Source of the DNA: Nitrospira_D sp035465795
GTDB lineage: Bacteria; Nitrospirota; Nitrospiria; Nitrospirales; Nitrospiraceae
Length of the DNA: 64,000 bases
Reading direction: 5' to 3'
Assembly (NCBI RefSeq): GCF_049546785.1
Contig: NZ_JBMWAN010000004.1
Coordinates: 62,001-126,000, forward strand
Shown: positions 26,036 to 34,059 of the stretch, one piece after another
Layout: each line of letters starts with the position of its first letter
Numbering within the stretch: the first letter of the stretch is position 1
Translations under genes and position numbers: made by a program
Notes under the pieces: model-generated
Seen by the model: the letters and a program-made list of their open reading frames with translations, nothing else
What the model was told of the DNA's origin: nothing
Databases searched by the model: none

Positions 26036-26183
26036 GCCCGTCTGCTTCATCAACCGGACCGTGCGACAGACGGGCAGACACAGAAGAGCCTGCACAGCCT
26101 CGGCGTGGAGCCGACCAGGCGTCACCCGGCTCACAAGCCGGGTCGCATCGCTCCACATCGTCTGGATTGTGCCCAATCCAGAC
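26036..26183. ncRNA. Candidate structured RNA: three consecutive stem-loops
   Basis: Non-coding DNA with three stable elements in 150 bases: a 9-bp stem GCCCGTCTG/CAGACGGGC closing 22 bases; an outer 7-bp stem GTGGAGC/GCTCCAC that encloses a perfect 8-bp hairpin ACCCGGCT-CACA-AGCCGGGT; and a perfect 10-bp hairpin GTCTGGATTG-TGCC-CAATCCAGAC. It begins ~30 nt after the 28-residue ORF. Palindromes do not show which strand is transcribed. It does not match a riboswitch, tmRNA, RNase P or 6S motif I know. Confidence 0.4.
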
Positions 26184-26819
26184 CGCAGTGTCGCCCCCAC
26201 ACCGAGGGCACGGGAGCCGCGGGTCCAACCTTCATGGAGCCGCGGCCCCTTCAATACCCTTCAGGGGGACATGAGGACCCTAGAGTAAGGACATATCAAA
26301 ACGAGGCCATCGCTCATTTGCCTGGGCTCAGACAACCAGTGAGAGCCTAAACAGACAGCAGCAAAACGGGCGATGCCCACAGGACTCCACCAGGCCTCCT
26401 CCGTCAGCAGTCAGCGTTTCTGTAATGGAAACGCCGGGGAGACCTGAAGGACATGGGAATGCAAGCAATGGTGCCCAACCGGAATATCTTGGGGGAGGGC
26501 TGCGCTCTGGCTGTGTTCTACTAGGGCAGATCGACCCTACCCAAAAGGGTTATTGCCAAATTGCCAGCAAAAGCCTAGCTACAAGATACTGAGTGGTAGG
26601 TGGCACGCAGTCCACGACCGGATCGGTCGAATGCGAGACAAGGAGATGCCACGGATGGGCTCTCAGGTTCGCATGATACCCCCCCTTCTTCTCCCTTCTC
26701 AGAATCTGACCACTTCCTTAGCTGCCAGTCCCATAACGCGGGAAAAATGTCCTGACACCTTTCCCCTACTCAACAGAACCAGTGCTGTTCGAGTCCTTGA
26801 GGCTCCAGAAGGGCGCCAC
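26184..26819. other. Non-coding leader region upstream of tpsA
   Basis: About 640 bases with no supportable gene. Further small hairpins occur (GCGTTTC-TGTAATG-GAAACGC near 26414, GGCTC/GAGCC near 26320, GGGCGATGCCC near 26368). The tpsA frame is open from 26553, but the family sequence begins at 26820, so the upstream part is more likely an untranslated leader. I found no -24/-12 sigma54 promoter that fits. Confidence 0.4.
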
Positions 26820-29800
26820 ATGAAACCTTTAATTGTGCTGATGCGTAGTCTGATGGCAGCGCAGTTGCTGCTTTTGCTGCTGCCCTCAGTAGTTGCGTTC
26901 GGACAGGTGGCACCTCCCATCACCTCCTCAGGTCTGAACACCCAGGTCAGCGCGCCAGTCACGCTTCCCTCTGGACAAACCCAATACAACATCACCGGTG
27001 GCACGAGACCCGGAGGTGGGGCCAATCTGTTTCACAGCTTCGGCAACTTCAACGTTCCGAATAACAACATCGCCAACTTCCTTAATGACTCCGGCCTTGC
27101 CACATCCAATATTCTTGGTCGCGTCACGGGCGGCAATATCTCGAACATCTTTGGGACCATCCAAACCACCGGCTTCGGCAGCGCGAATCTCTTCTTAATG
27201 AATCCGGCCGGCTTTTTGTTCGGCCCCAATGCCACAGTGAACGTCGGCGGGATGGTCGCCTTCACGAGTGCTGATTATCTCCGACTGGCCGATGGGGTGC
27301 GATTCAATGCAACCCCTAACGCGACCGCCGATGCGTTGTTAACTCCCTCCCCCGTCGCCGCGTTCGGCTTCTTGGGATCAAATCCAGGTGCGATTACCGT
27401 TCAAGGCAGCCAGTTCACGGTAACGGAAGGAACAGGCATTTCCCTGGTCGGCGGGAACGTCTCGATTCAATCCGGCACACCGGAAAATGGAACGGTTCAA
27501 CCCGCTCGACTCTCCGCACCGAACGGCAAGATTCAACTGGCCAGTGCCGCATCGCCCGGAGAGTTCGATGCCGCGACACTCCAGCCGCTGCCAAACGTGA
27601 ATGGGTCATCCTTTACCTCCTTTGGATCGGTCACGCTGGCGCCAGGCTCAACTATCAATGTCAGCGGCGCGAACACGGTCTCCATTCGCGGCGGACAATT
27701 TGTCATTTCAGTGGACAATGCCGTGCTCACAACTGCTGCAACCCCTGCGCAAGCTGACAGTGTCATCCTCAATAACGGGAGTGTGATCGCAGCGGAAACG
27801 AGTGGTGCTACATCATCTGGAGACATAACGCTCAACGCAAATACTGTGCAACTGAATGATGGCTCCTTAATCGCAACGACCAGCCAGGGTGGCGGCGCTG
27901 CCGGGAATATCAATCTCACCGTGTCGCAATCACTAACTCTCCAGGGAGTTGATTCCTCAGGAAATCCAAGCCGCCTTTTGAGCGATAGCAATTCGAGCGG
28001 CAATAGCGGAGCCATAAACATTCAAGCTCCCTCGGGTTCAGTATTGCTTGATGGAGGACTAATTAGGACCTCTACGAACTCCGACGGTTTGGCTGGCGAT
28101 ATCAACCTGAATGTTCGCAATCTCACAGCCCGAGCAGGGGGGCAGATCCTTACGAGTGGAAGTGACGCAGCTCCCTCCGGTTCAATCACTGTCAACGCTT
28201 CGGACCTCATTTGGCTCACAGGTCGGCCTAATCCTTCAGACCCATCGTCGTCAAGCGGCATATTCAACGTAAACAATGGATTCAACGGCACGGGAAGCAT
28301 TTCCATCACAACGAACAACTTGCTTATGGAGCAGGGAGCAAGAATCAGAAATGATGCTTTTTTCGACCTTGGTGGCACCGAGGCACCAAAAATTTCCATT
28401 GCGGCTAGCAATAATGTGACACTCTCAGGAGGAAGCGGGATCATAGTTGACACCAATTTTGGCGACGTCGGCTCGCTCGCGATCACCGCACACTCGATCT
28501 CACTTTCTGACGTCAGCGTCATTTCCACACGAACTATCGGGCCAGGTGCAGGGGGACCAATCACATTAACCGCCGACACTATTTCAATCAGCGGCGGCAG
28601 CCAAGTCGTGAGCTCCACCGAACAAGACGCGGGCCGAGGCGGCGATGTGACAATCGTAGCGACGGATCGACTTAGCCTCTCGGGACAGGGTGTTGATCAG
28701 AACGGCAGTACCATCTCAAGCGGCATCTTCACATTTAGCAGTCCCTTTGCTACAGGAGATGCAGGTACCGTGTCGGTATACGCGGGCACGGTGGAGATTT
28801 CCGGTGGCGCGCAGATCAACAGCAGCACCTTCGGCTCCGGTGCGGCGGGGAACATCACCTTGCAAGGCACGGCGAGCCCAGCGCAATCCATCCTGATCGA
28901 CGGCTCGGGAAGCGGCATCTTCACGACCACCTCGGGCACCGGCGCAGGTGGCAACATCAACATCAACGCCAACTCGGTCACGCTCCAGAACGGCGGCACC
29001 CTTTCGGCTGCCACGGCCGGCACAGCCCCCTCCGCCACCGGCGGCACTATCACAGTGCAGGCGGATCAGATTGTGCTTCAGAGTGGCGCAACGATCAACA
29101 GCAGCACGTCAGGAAGTCCAGGCGACGGCGGCACAGTGACACTCTACGCAACCGACTCGATTGCTCTCTCGAATTCCACCATCTACAGCAATAGCCAATC
29201 ATCACTGGGAACACCAAGTCTCGGTAATGGGGGCCAACTTAATCTCACGGCACCACTGATCACCCTCACACAAGGGAGCGCTCTCCTTGCCACAACTAAT
29301 GGCCCTGGCCACGCCGGCACTATCGAACTGAATACAAACACCTTGAGCCTCACCGACATGAGTGTGATCCAGACATCAACCCAAGGTCCCGGCCCCGCAG
29401 GCAGCATTACCGTGCAAGGGCTTGGAGGAAGCGGGACCAAGGCCCAAACCGTCTCATTAGCTGGAGGAAGCGCACTCTCAAGTACGTCGAACGGCAATGA
29501 TGAGGGGGAAGGCGGAGCCGCAGGCAATATCCTAGTAGAAACTCAAACGCTCAGCCTTTCCGGAGGCAGTCAGATCACAACCTCATCCCTCTTTAGTCCG
29601 GGCGATGCGGGCACCATCACGATCAATGCGGGGAAAGAGGTCATCCTCTCGCAGGGCATTCTCACAAGCCGTAGTGAGAGCAACATTCCTGATGAGTTCG
29701 TCACGGACTACGCCATTGGCAATGCCGGATCCGTTATTGTCTCCGCGCCTACAGTGACCCTGATGAACCACAGTAAGATTTCCTCTACTACAGACTCGCG

Positions 29801-31106
29801 CTATCCGGGCGATCCATCGAAGGGCAATGCTGGATCAGTTACAATCCGCACGGCCAATCTGAATCTCAGTGAAGGTAGCCAGCTGACAAGTAGCAGCATT
29901 ATCGGTGATTCAGGTCAGTCCCCGGTCGGCAATGCCGGCAGTGTGACGATTGAAGGGCAGGCCGGAGCAGGCACCAAAGCAAATACGGTCACAATTGACG
30001 GAATCAACAGCGGCATATTGACGGAGACGCAAGGCACCGGCGCAGGCGGCAACATCAACATCGCGGCCAACTCGGTCACCCTCCAGAACGGAGGAATGCT
30101 GTCGGCGACGACCTCCGGCAGCGTTCCAGAAGCCACCGGCGGCACGATCACGGTGCACGCAAATCAAGTCCGGCTGAACAACGGCGCGCTCATCACTGCC
30201 GCGAGCACTGGAGCTGGAGCCGGCGGCTCGATCACGATCGGTGCTGACAGCACCTTCGCAAGCAACGCCGGCACGGTGAGCAGTACGGCCACGCAAGCCA
30301 CAGGCGGCGACATCACCATTACCGCCGGGCAATCGGTCACGCTGGACAACGGCTCGCTCATCACGGCCAGCAGCAGCGGACCCGGCGATGCCGGGAACAT
30401 CCTCATCAACGCGGGACACAACTATACAAGCACGAACAGTGCAGTGACCACGCGAGCCACGGCACCGGACACTGATGCCAGTGGAGGAAACATCACGGTA
30501 CTGGCGACCGATATGGTGCAGCTCACCAACAGCCAACTCGACGCCTCGGTGCAGGGATCCTTGACGACGGTTGGCGGCAACATCACGATCGATCCTCAAT
30601 ACGTAATTCTGACGAACAGCCAGATCCTCGCTCGAGCCAGCCAGGGCCAGGGTGGCGTGATCTCCATCAACATCACCAACGGAGGGCTCTATCTGCCCGA
30701 TGCAATCAGCACTGTCAGCGCCTCCTCGCAATTCGGCGTGAACGGCACCGTAACGATTCAGTCGCCAAACTCCCCGGCCAGCGGCAAGATCAACCCGCTC
30801 TCGCAAAAGCCCTTGATCGTCACATCGCTCCTGAGTCAGCGCTGTGCGGCCCTGGCCAGCGGCGAGCTCAGCAGCCTCACCGTGGCGGGACGGGACAGCC
30901 TGCCGGCCGAGCCTGGCAGCTGGCTCTCGACCCCCTTGGCCCTGTCGAGCGAGTTTGGCGACGGCACGTTAACCCAAGGAGGCACGCACACGAGCCTGAA
31001 CGACCCACAGGAGGAAAGGCCCCTCCTCTCCCTGCGGCAGATCGCCCCGCCGGGGTTTTTGACCCGAGCGTTTGCCCAGAGTGAAGCCAATGGGTGTGAC
31101 TCATAG
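26820..31106 (+). CDS. TpsA: filamentous-haemagglutinin-type two-partner secretion exoprotein
   Basis: The 1428-residue product has a signal peptide (1-~28), then the TPS secretion domain (haemagglutinin activity domain, ~35-270) with the hallmark FHSFGNFNVPNN and NPAGFLFGPNATVNVGG, which corresponds to the NPNGI-type motif. The rest is a long beta-helix of short Gly/Ser/Thr/Asn repeats (GGNI-I, LSGGS-I, TGGTITV). The C-terminal ~80 residues differ: SQRCAALASGE, VAGRDSLPAEPGS, and a final block LSLRQIAPPGFLTRAFAQ ending GCDS. This tail recurs as a free ORF downstream. The exoprotein is passed through the TpsB pore to the cell surface and probably acts in adhesion, matrix or competition. The start at 26820 has AAGGG upstream and directly precedes the signal peptide. 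Amino-acid repeats and base use differ from the flanking housekeeping genes. Confidence 0.9.
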   Translation: MKPLIVLMRSLMAAQLLLLLLPSVVAFGQVAPPITSSGLNTQVSAPVTLPSGQTQYNITGGTRPGGGANLFHSFGNFNVPNNNIANFLNDSGLATSNILGRVTGGNISNIFGTIQTTGFGSANLFLMNPAGFLFGPNATVNVGGMVAFTSADYLRLADGVRFNATPNATADALLTPSPVAAFGFLGSNPGAITVQGSQFTVTEGTGISLVGGNVSIQSGTPENGTVQPARLSAPNGKIQLASAASPGEFDAATLQPLPNVNGSSFTSFGSVTLAPGSTINVSGANTVSIRGGQFVISVDNAVLTTAATPAQADSVILNNGSVIAAETSGATSSGDITLNANTVQLNDGSLIATTSQGGGAAGNINLTVSQSLTLQGVDSSGNPSRLLSDSNSSGNSGAINIQAPSGSVLLDGGLIRTSTNSDGLAGDINLNVRNLTARAGGQILTSGSDAAPSGSITVNASDLIWLTGRPNPSDPSSSSGIFNVNNGFNGTGSISITTNNLLMEQGARIRNDAFFDLGGTEAPKISIAASNNVTLSGGSGIIVDTNFGDVGSLAITAHSISLSDVSVISTRTIGPGAGGPITLTADTISISGGSQVVSSTEQDAGRGGDVTIVATDRLSLSGQGVDQNGSTISSGIFTFSSPFATGDAGTVSVYAGTVEISGGAQINSSTFGSGAAGNITLQGTASPAQSILIDGSGSGIFTTTSGTGAGGNININANSVTLQNGGTLSAATAGTAPSATGGTITVQADQIVLQSGATINSSTSGSPGDGGTVTLYATDSIALSNSTIYSNSQSSLGTPSLGNGGQLNLTAPLITLTQGSALLATTNGPGHAGTIELNTNTLSLTDMSVIQTSTQGPGPAGSITVQGLGGSGTKAQTVSLAGGSALSSTSNGNDEGEGGAAGNILVETQTLSLSGGSQITTSSLFSPGDAGTITINAGKEVILSQGILTSRSESNIPDEFVTDYAIGNAGSVIVSAPTVTLMNHSKISSTTDSRYPGDPSKGNAGSVTIRTANLNLSEGSQLTSSSIIGDSGQSPVGNAGSVTIEGQAGAGTKANTVTIDGINSGILTETQGTGAGGNINIAANSVTLQNGGMLSATTSGSVPEATGGTITVHANQVRLNNGALITAASTGAGAGGSITIGADSTFASNAGTVSSTATQATGGDITITAGQSVTLDNGSLITASSSGPGDAGNILINAGHNYTSTNSAVTTRATAPDTDASGGNITVLATDMVQLTNSQLDASVQGSLTTVGGNITIDPQYVILTNSQILARASQGQGGVISINITNGGLYLPDAISTVSASSQFGVNGTVTIQSPNSPASGKINPLSQKPLIVTSLLSQRCAALASGELSSLTVAGRDSLPAEPGSWLSTPLALSSEFGDGTLTQGGTHTSLNDPQEERPLLSLRQIAPPGFLTRAFAQSEANGCDS
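28913..29070 (+). repeat. Internal tpsA repeat, copy 1
   Basis: This stretch encodes GSGIFTTTSGTGAGGNININ and on through SVTLQNGGTLSA and TGGTITVQADQ; copy 2 about 1.1 kb downstream is closely similar at the DNA level (shared runs include GGCACCGGCGCAGG and AACTCGGTCAC). It is a recent internal duplication of beta-helix coils rather than only repeat-level similarity. Confidence 0.7.
30004..30168 (+). repeat. Internal tpsA repeat, copy 2
   Basis: This is the second copy of the tpsA internal duplication, encoding NSGILTETQGTGAGGNINIA, SVTLQNGGMLSA and TGGTITVHANQ. The two copies could recombine and change the length of the exoprotein. Confidence 0.7.
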
Positions 31107-31164
31107 CCTTAACGCAAACCACGGTCATTCAATACGTGGGCATAATAAAAAAGGGGGAACAACT

Positions 31165-31521
31165 ATGGCACCAAAGTTTGCAACGAGCCCTTCAAGCGAT
31201 CCGGCAGAGAAGCAAAACTATAGTAAAGGCGGTCATGGGGGCGGGCCACTTTATACCTTCAAATGGCAAAATTCTCATGGATTGCACGCGGCAGTCAATG
31301 CCACGAAGTGGGTCATTTGGATTGGCCAAAACGCAGGTGGGGGAGAGAAATACAAAACACAGAACCCCATTCAAGACACCGGCAGCAACATCATCACTGA
31401 TACAAATATCCCGGATGCCGCCCTGCCGATTGGGGCAACTTTGTGGGTTACACCAAAGTATCAGAAAGCTGATGGCTCATGGAATGATGGCACATCGACA
31501 CAATTTACAGTTGTGGCCTAG
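31165..31521 (+). CDS. Small beta-sandwich protein in the TPS locus
   Basis: A 118-residue protein starting at an ATG with AAGGGGG 8 nt upstream. There is no signal peptide. The body is strand-rich with a TKWVIWIGQNAGGGEKY core and a closing ATLWVTPKYQKADGSW and FTV strands, resembling the fibronectin/Ig-like fold of the next gene (WKLYLG-T--G--D pattern), although identity is low. It sits between tpsA and tpsB. DNA here is visibly less GC-rich than the rest of the window. Function unknown; an accessory or decoy ligand-binding role is speculation. Confidence 0.6.
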   Translation: MAPKFATSPSSDPAEKQNYSKGGHGGGPLYTFKWQNSHGLHAAVNATKWVIWIGQNAGGGEKYKTQNPIQDTGSNIITDTNIPDAALPIGATLWVTPKYQKADGSWNDGTSTQFTVVA

Positions 31522-31636
31522 TGGTACTTCATGAGGACCCACGATCCAATCGATGACCTGCGGGCTTCTGAATCACTATGGCAATGGTTCATCAATACAG
31601 GGGCTTTTCCCAACTAGGCTGACCAGGAGGTGTGAG

Positions 31637-32014
31637 ATGCCAGCTGTATTCATTAGTGATCCACCTAATGGAACCGTACTGGATTATTCAAAGAAACTGA
31701 CGGTTCGGTGGGACAGTGATCCCAAAGGGGCGGTCAAGAGCTGGAAGTTGTATCTCGGGACTGAGGATGGACGATGGGACCTTCTTATGTGCGAACAAGG
31801 TGCCGTGAAACAGATCGACCTTGATCCCCATGATTTGCCGCTCGGCGGTCGATTGTTTGCTCAGGTTAGAGGAACCTACGATGGGAAATCGAGACCAGAA
31901 CCCGGGAAACCACCCGAAGACATAGAAGAACGCGTGGTTTCAAACATTGTCCAGTGGATTTGTCCAGATGCGACTCAGGCGCCACCTCCGCCTCGCGGCC
32001 TGAAAGTAGGGTGA
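31637..32014 (+). CDS. Small Ig/fibronectin-like protein in the TPS locus
   Basis: A 125-residue protein with a strong AGGAGG ribosome site. The sequence has an Ig-like strand pattern: PAVFISDPPNGTVLDYSKKL, VRWDSDPKGAVKSWKLYLGT, GGRLFAQVRGTYDG, ending in a Pro-rich tail. WKLYLGT--G--DLL is typical of fibronectin-like domains that bind surface polymers. No signal peptide is present. Its final codons lie in a 34-base direct repeat. Same strand and spacing as its neighbours, so probably part of the TPS operon. Confidence 0.65.
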   Translation: MPAVFISDPPNGTVLDYSKKLTVRWDSDPKGAVKSWKLYLGTEDGRWDLLMCEQGAVKQIDLDPHDLPLGGRLFAQVRGTYDGKSRPEPGKPPEDIEERVVSNIVQWICPDATQAPPPPRGLKVG

Positions 32015-32054
32015 CGGCGCTTGTCCAGTGGATTTGCCCGGATGCGACTCAGGC
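31947..32054 (+). repeat. 34-base direct repeat, 74 bases apart
   Basis: TTGTCCAGTGGATTTG and the following GATGCGACTCAGGC occur at 31947-31980 and again at 32021-32054 with two mismatches. The first copy is the 3' coding end of the preceding gene; the second lies in non-coding DNA. This suggests a local duplication and decay that may have trimmed a longer ORF between the two. Confidence 0.75.
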
Positions 32055-32108
32055 ACCTGCGTGGTGTAAAGAGACGGTGCATAGCGAGAAAGCGGCACAG
32101 GAGCACGC

Positions 32109-32219
32109 ATGAACAACCAGCCAGGGAAGACTCCCCACCTCTCCTTGCGGCAGATCGCCCCACCGGGCTTCCTGATTCGGTCCTTTGCCGTAGAAGGGTC
32201 GGTGGGCTGTTCATCATGA
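32109..32219 (+). CDS. 36-residue ORF carrying the TpsA C-terminal tail motif
   Basis: An ATG with CAGGAG 6 nt upstream encodes MNNQPGKTP followed by HLSLRQIAPPGFLIRSFA and a VGCSS end. This repeats the last ~30 residues of TpsA (LSLRQIAPPGFLTRAFA ... GCDS) almost exactly. Its stop overlaps the tpsB start by 4 bases (ATGA). Either it is the 3' relic of a second, deleted tpsA gene that recombined next to tpsB, or a deliberately encoded tail peptide. The conservation through two copies suggests the tail is functional in sorting or processing. Confidence 0.55.
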   Translation: MNNQPGKTPHLSLRQIAPPGFLIRSFAVEGSVGCSS

Positions 32220-34039
32220 TTAATGACAAGGAGGATCCTGGGGAGGGACATTTCCTACGATTCGGACGACACCACTTGAGTGCGATTGGTTTAATAATGT
32301 GTACGGTACTGGCAGATCCTCCAACCTTTGCACAACTTCCTCCGATCGATCCGATTCCTCCGTTCGATCCGACAGGCCGATCAGGTCAACCGCTGGGCCC
32401 GTTAGAGGAAGAGTATGTACGTCCGCAGCCGCCTCCGCGTCCCGTCCTTCCGATTGTCCCCGTCCCCCCGGAGGGCGAGATACAGAGACAGCCCGGCGCC
32501 GCCAGGGTCTTCGTGCGCGATGTGCGGGTCGTCGGCAACACGGTCTTCCCGGAGGCCGAGATCGCCGCAATCACCGACCCCTATAAGAACCGGACGCTGG
32601 TGACGGAGGATCTTGAACGGCTCCGCTTGGCGCTGACCCTCCTCTACGTCAACAACGGCTACCTGACATCCGGCGCGATCATCCCCGATCAGGACGTGGT
32701 CGCAGGCGTCATCACGATCCAGATCATCGAAGGCAAGCTGACGCAGATCAACGTCGAGGGCAACCGCTGGTTCAGGTCTTCCTACCTCCACGATCGTCTG
32801 GAACTCGGCGTGCAGACCCCGGTTACCCTTGCACCCTTGCAGGAACAGCTGCAGCTCTTGCAGCAGGATCGCCGGATCGAGCGCGTCAACGCGGAACTGC
32901 GCCCCGGCGACGAACGCGGCGAGAGCGTGCTGAATGTGCGCGTGACGGATCGCCAGCCGTTCCATGCCTCCCTGGAAGTGAGCAACTACCAGACACCCCT
33001 CGTCGGCGAGATACGCGGAATCGGCACGTTGACCCACGACAACCTGACCGGGCACGGCGACCCGCTCAGCCTGAGTTATGGCCAGTCGAGCGGCGCGCTT
33101 CCGATCGTGTATGGATCCTACGAACTCCCGTTGAACCGCTACGGGACCAGCTTTTCGCCCTACTACCGACGCTACGACTTCAAACTGGTCGAGTCGCCGT
33201 GGGATCCGCTGAACATTAAAACCAACACGGAAATCATCGGGATGACCCTACGCCACCCGATCTATCGGACCGTCACCGATGAGATCGCGCTCTCGATCAT
33301 CGGCGAGCACCTGTTTACGCAATCCTTTCTCTTTCACGGCACCCCGGACGAGATGCCGCTCAATAGTTTCCCCGGATTTCAGAACGGCGCCGCCACGGTG
33401 TCCGCTCTCCGCTTCGCGCAGGACTGGACCCACCGCACGGTCGACACGGTGCTGGCGCTCCGCTCACGATTCAGCTTCGGCCTGAACGTCCTTGGGGCGA
33501 CGATCAATTCCGACTCCGACACGCCGGACGGGCAATTCTTCTCCTGGTTGGGGCAGTTTCAGGGGATCAAGCAATTCGGCGAGGACCTCCTCGGCATGCA
33601 GCTCCTCGGCCGCATGGATCTGCAGCTGACCAACTCGCCGCTGTTTCCGCTCGAGCAGGTCGCGCTGGGCGGACGGTATTCGGTGCGGGGCTACCGCGAG
33701 GTGACGATCCTGCGGGATAACATGTTCATCGCGTCGGTCGAGGCGCGCTTTCCATTGCTCCGTTGGGCCAGCGGCGAACCGCTGGTGCAATTGGCGCCCT
33801 TCGTGGACGTCGGGCACGGATGGAGCCTCGGCGAGAACCGCCCGTCCCCGATTACCCCGAACCCCAACCTGCCCGACACCCTCGCCAGCGCGGGCGTCGG
33901 GCTCCGGTGGAACATCCTGCCGAAGGATCGGGCGAGCTTCGAAGTCTATTGGGGCCAGCAACTCAATCATGTGCCGAAGGTCGGGAACAGCATTCAGGAT
34001 CAGGGCGTACACCTGGGCCTGGTGGTCAACGTTTTCTAA
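32216..34039 (+). CDS. TpsB: ShlB/FhaC-family outer-membrane exporter
   Basis: The 607-residue partner pore for TpsA secretion. The N-terminal region includes a signal-like hydrophobic segment (~20-40), a Pro-rich linker and a POTRA_2 domain (FVRDVRVVGNTVFPEAEIAA then LYVNNGYLTSGAIIPDQDV), a second POTRA-like part, and a C-terminal ~370-residue 16-strand barrel. The conserved L6 loop motif VRGY is at residues 490-493 (RYSVRGYREV), and the final strand ends LVVNVF with terminal Phe. The Omp85-superfamily family recognises the TPS domain of its cognate exoprotein via POTRA. Start overlaps the tail ORF by 4 bases. Confidence 0.92.
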   Translation: MINDKEDPGEGHFLRFGRHHLSAIGLIMCTVLADPPTFAQLPPIDPIPPFDPTGRSGQPLGPLEEEYVRPQPPPRPVLPIVPVPPEGEIQRQPGAARVFVRDVRVVGNTVFPEAEIAAITDPYKNRTLVTEDLERLRLALTLLYVNNGYLTSGAIIPDQDVVAGVITIQIIEGKLTQINVEGNRWFRSSYLHDRLELGVQTPVTLAPLQEQLQLLQQDRRIERVNAELRPGDERGESVLNVRVTDRQPFHASLEVSNYQTPLVGEIRGIGTLTHDNLTGHGDPLSLSYGQSSGALPIVYGSYELPLNRYGTSFSPYYRRYDFKLVESPWDPLNIKTNTEIIGMTLRHPIYRTVTDEIALSIIGEHLFTQSFLFHGTPDEMPLNSFPGFQNGAATVSALRFAQDWTHRTVDTVLALRSRFSFGLNVLGATINSDSDTPDGQFFSWLGQFQGIKQFGEDLLGMQLLGRMDLQLTNSPLFPLEQVALGGRYSVRGYREVTILRDNMFIASVEARFPLLRWASGEPLVQLAPFVDVGHGWSLGENRPSPITPNPNLPDTLASAGVGLRWNILPKDRASFEVYWGQQLNHVPKVGNSIQDQGVHLGLVVNVF

Positions 34040-34059
34040 CGGGAATCGAGGCACACCCC

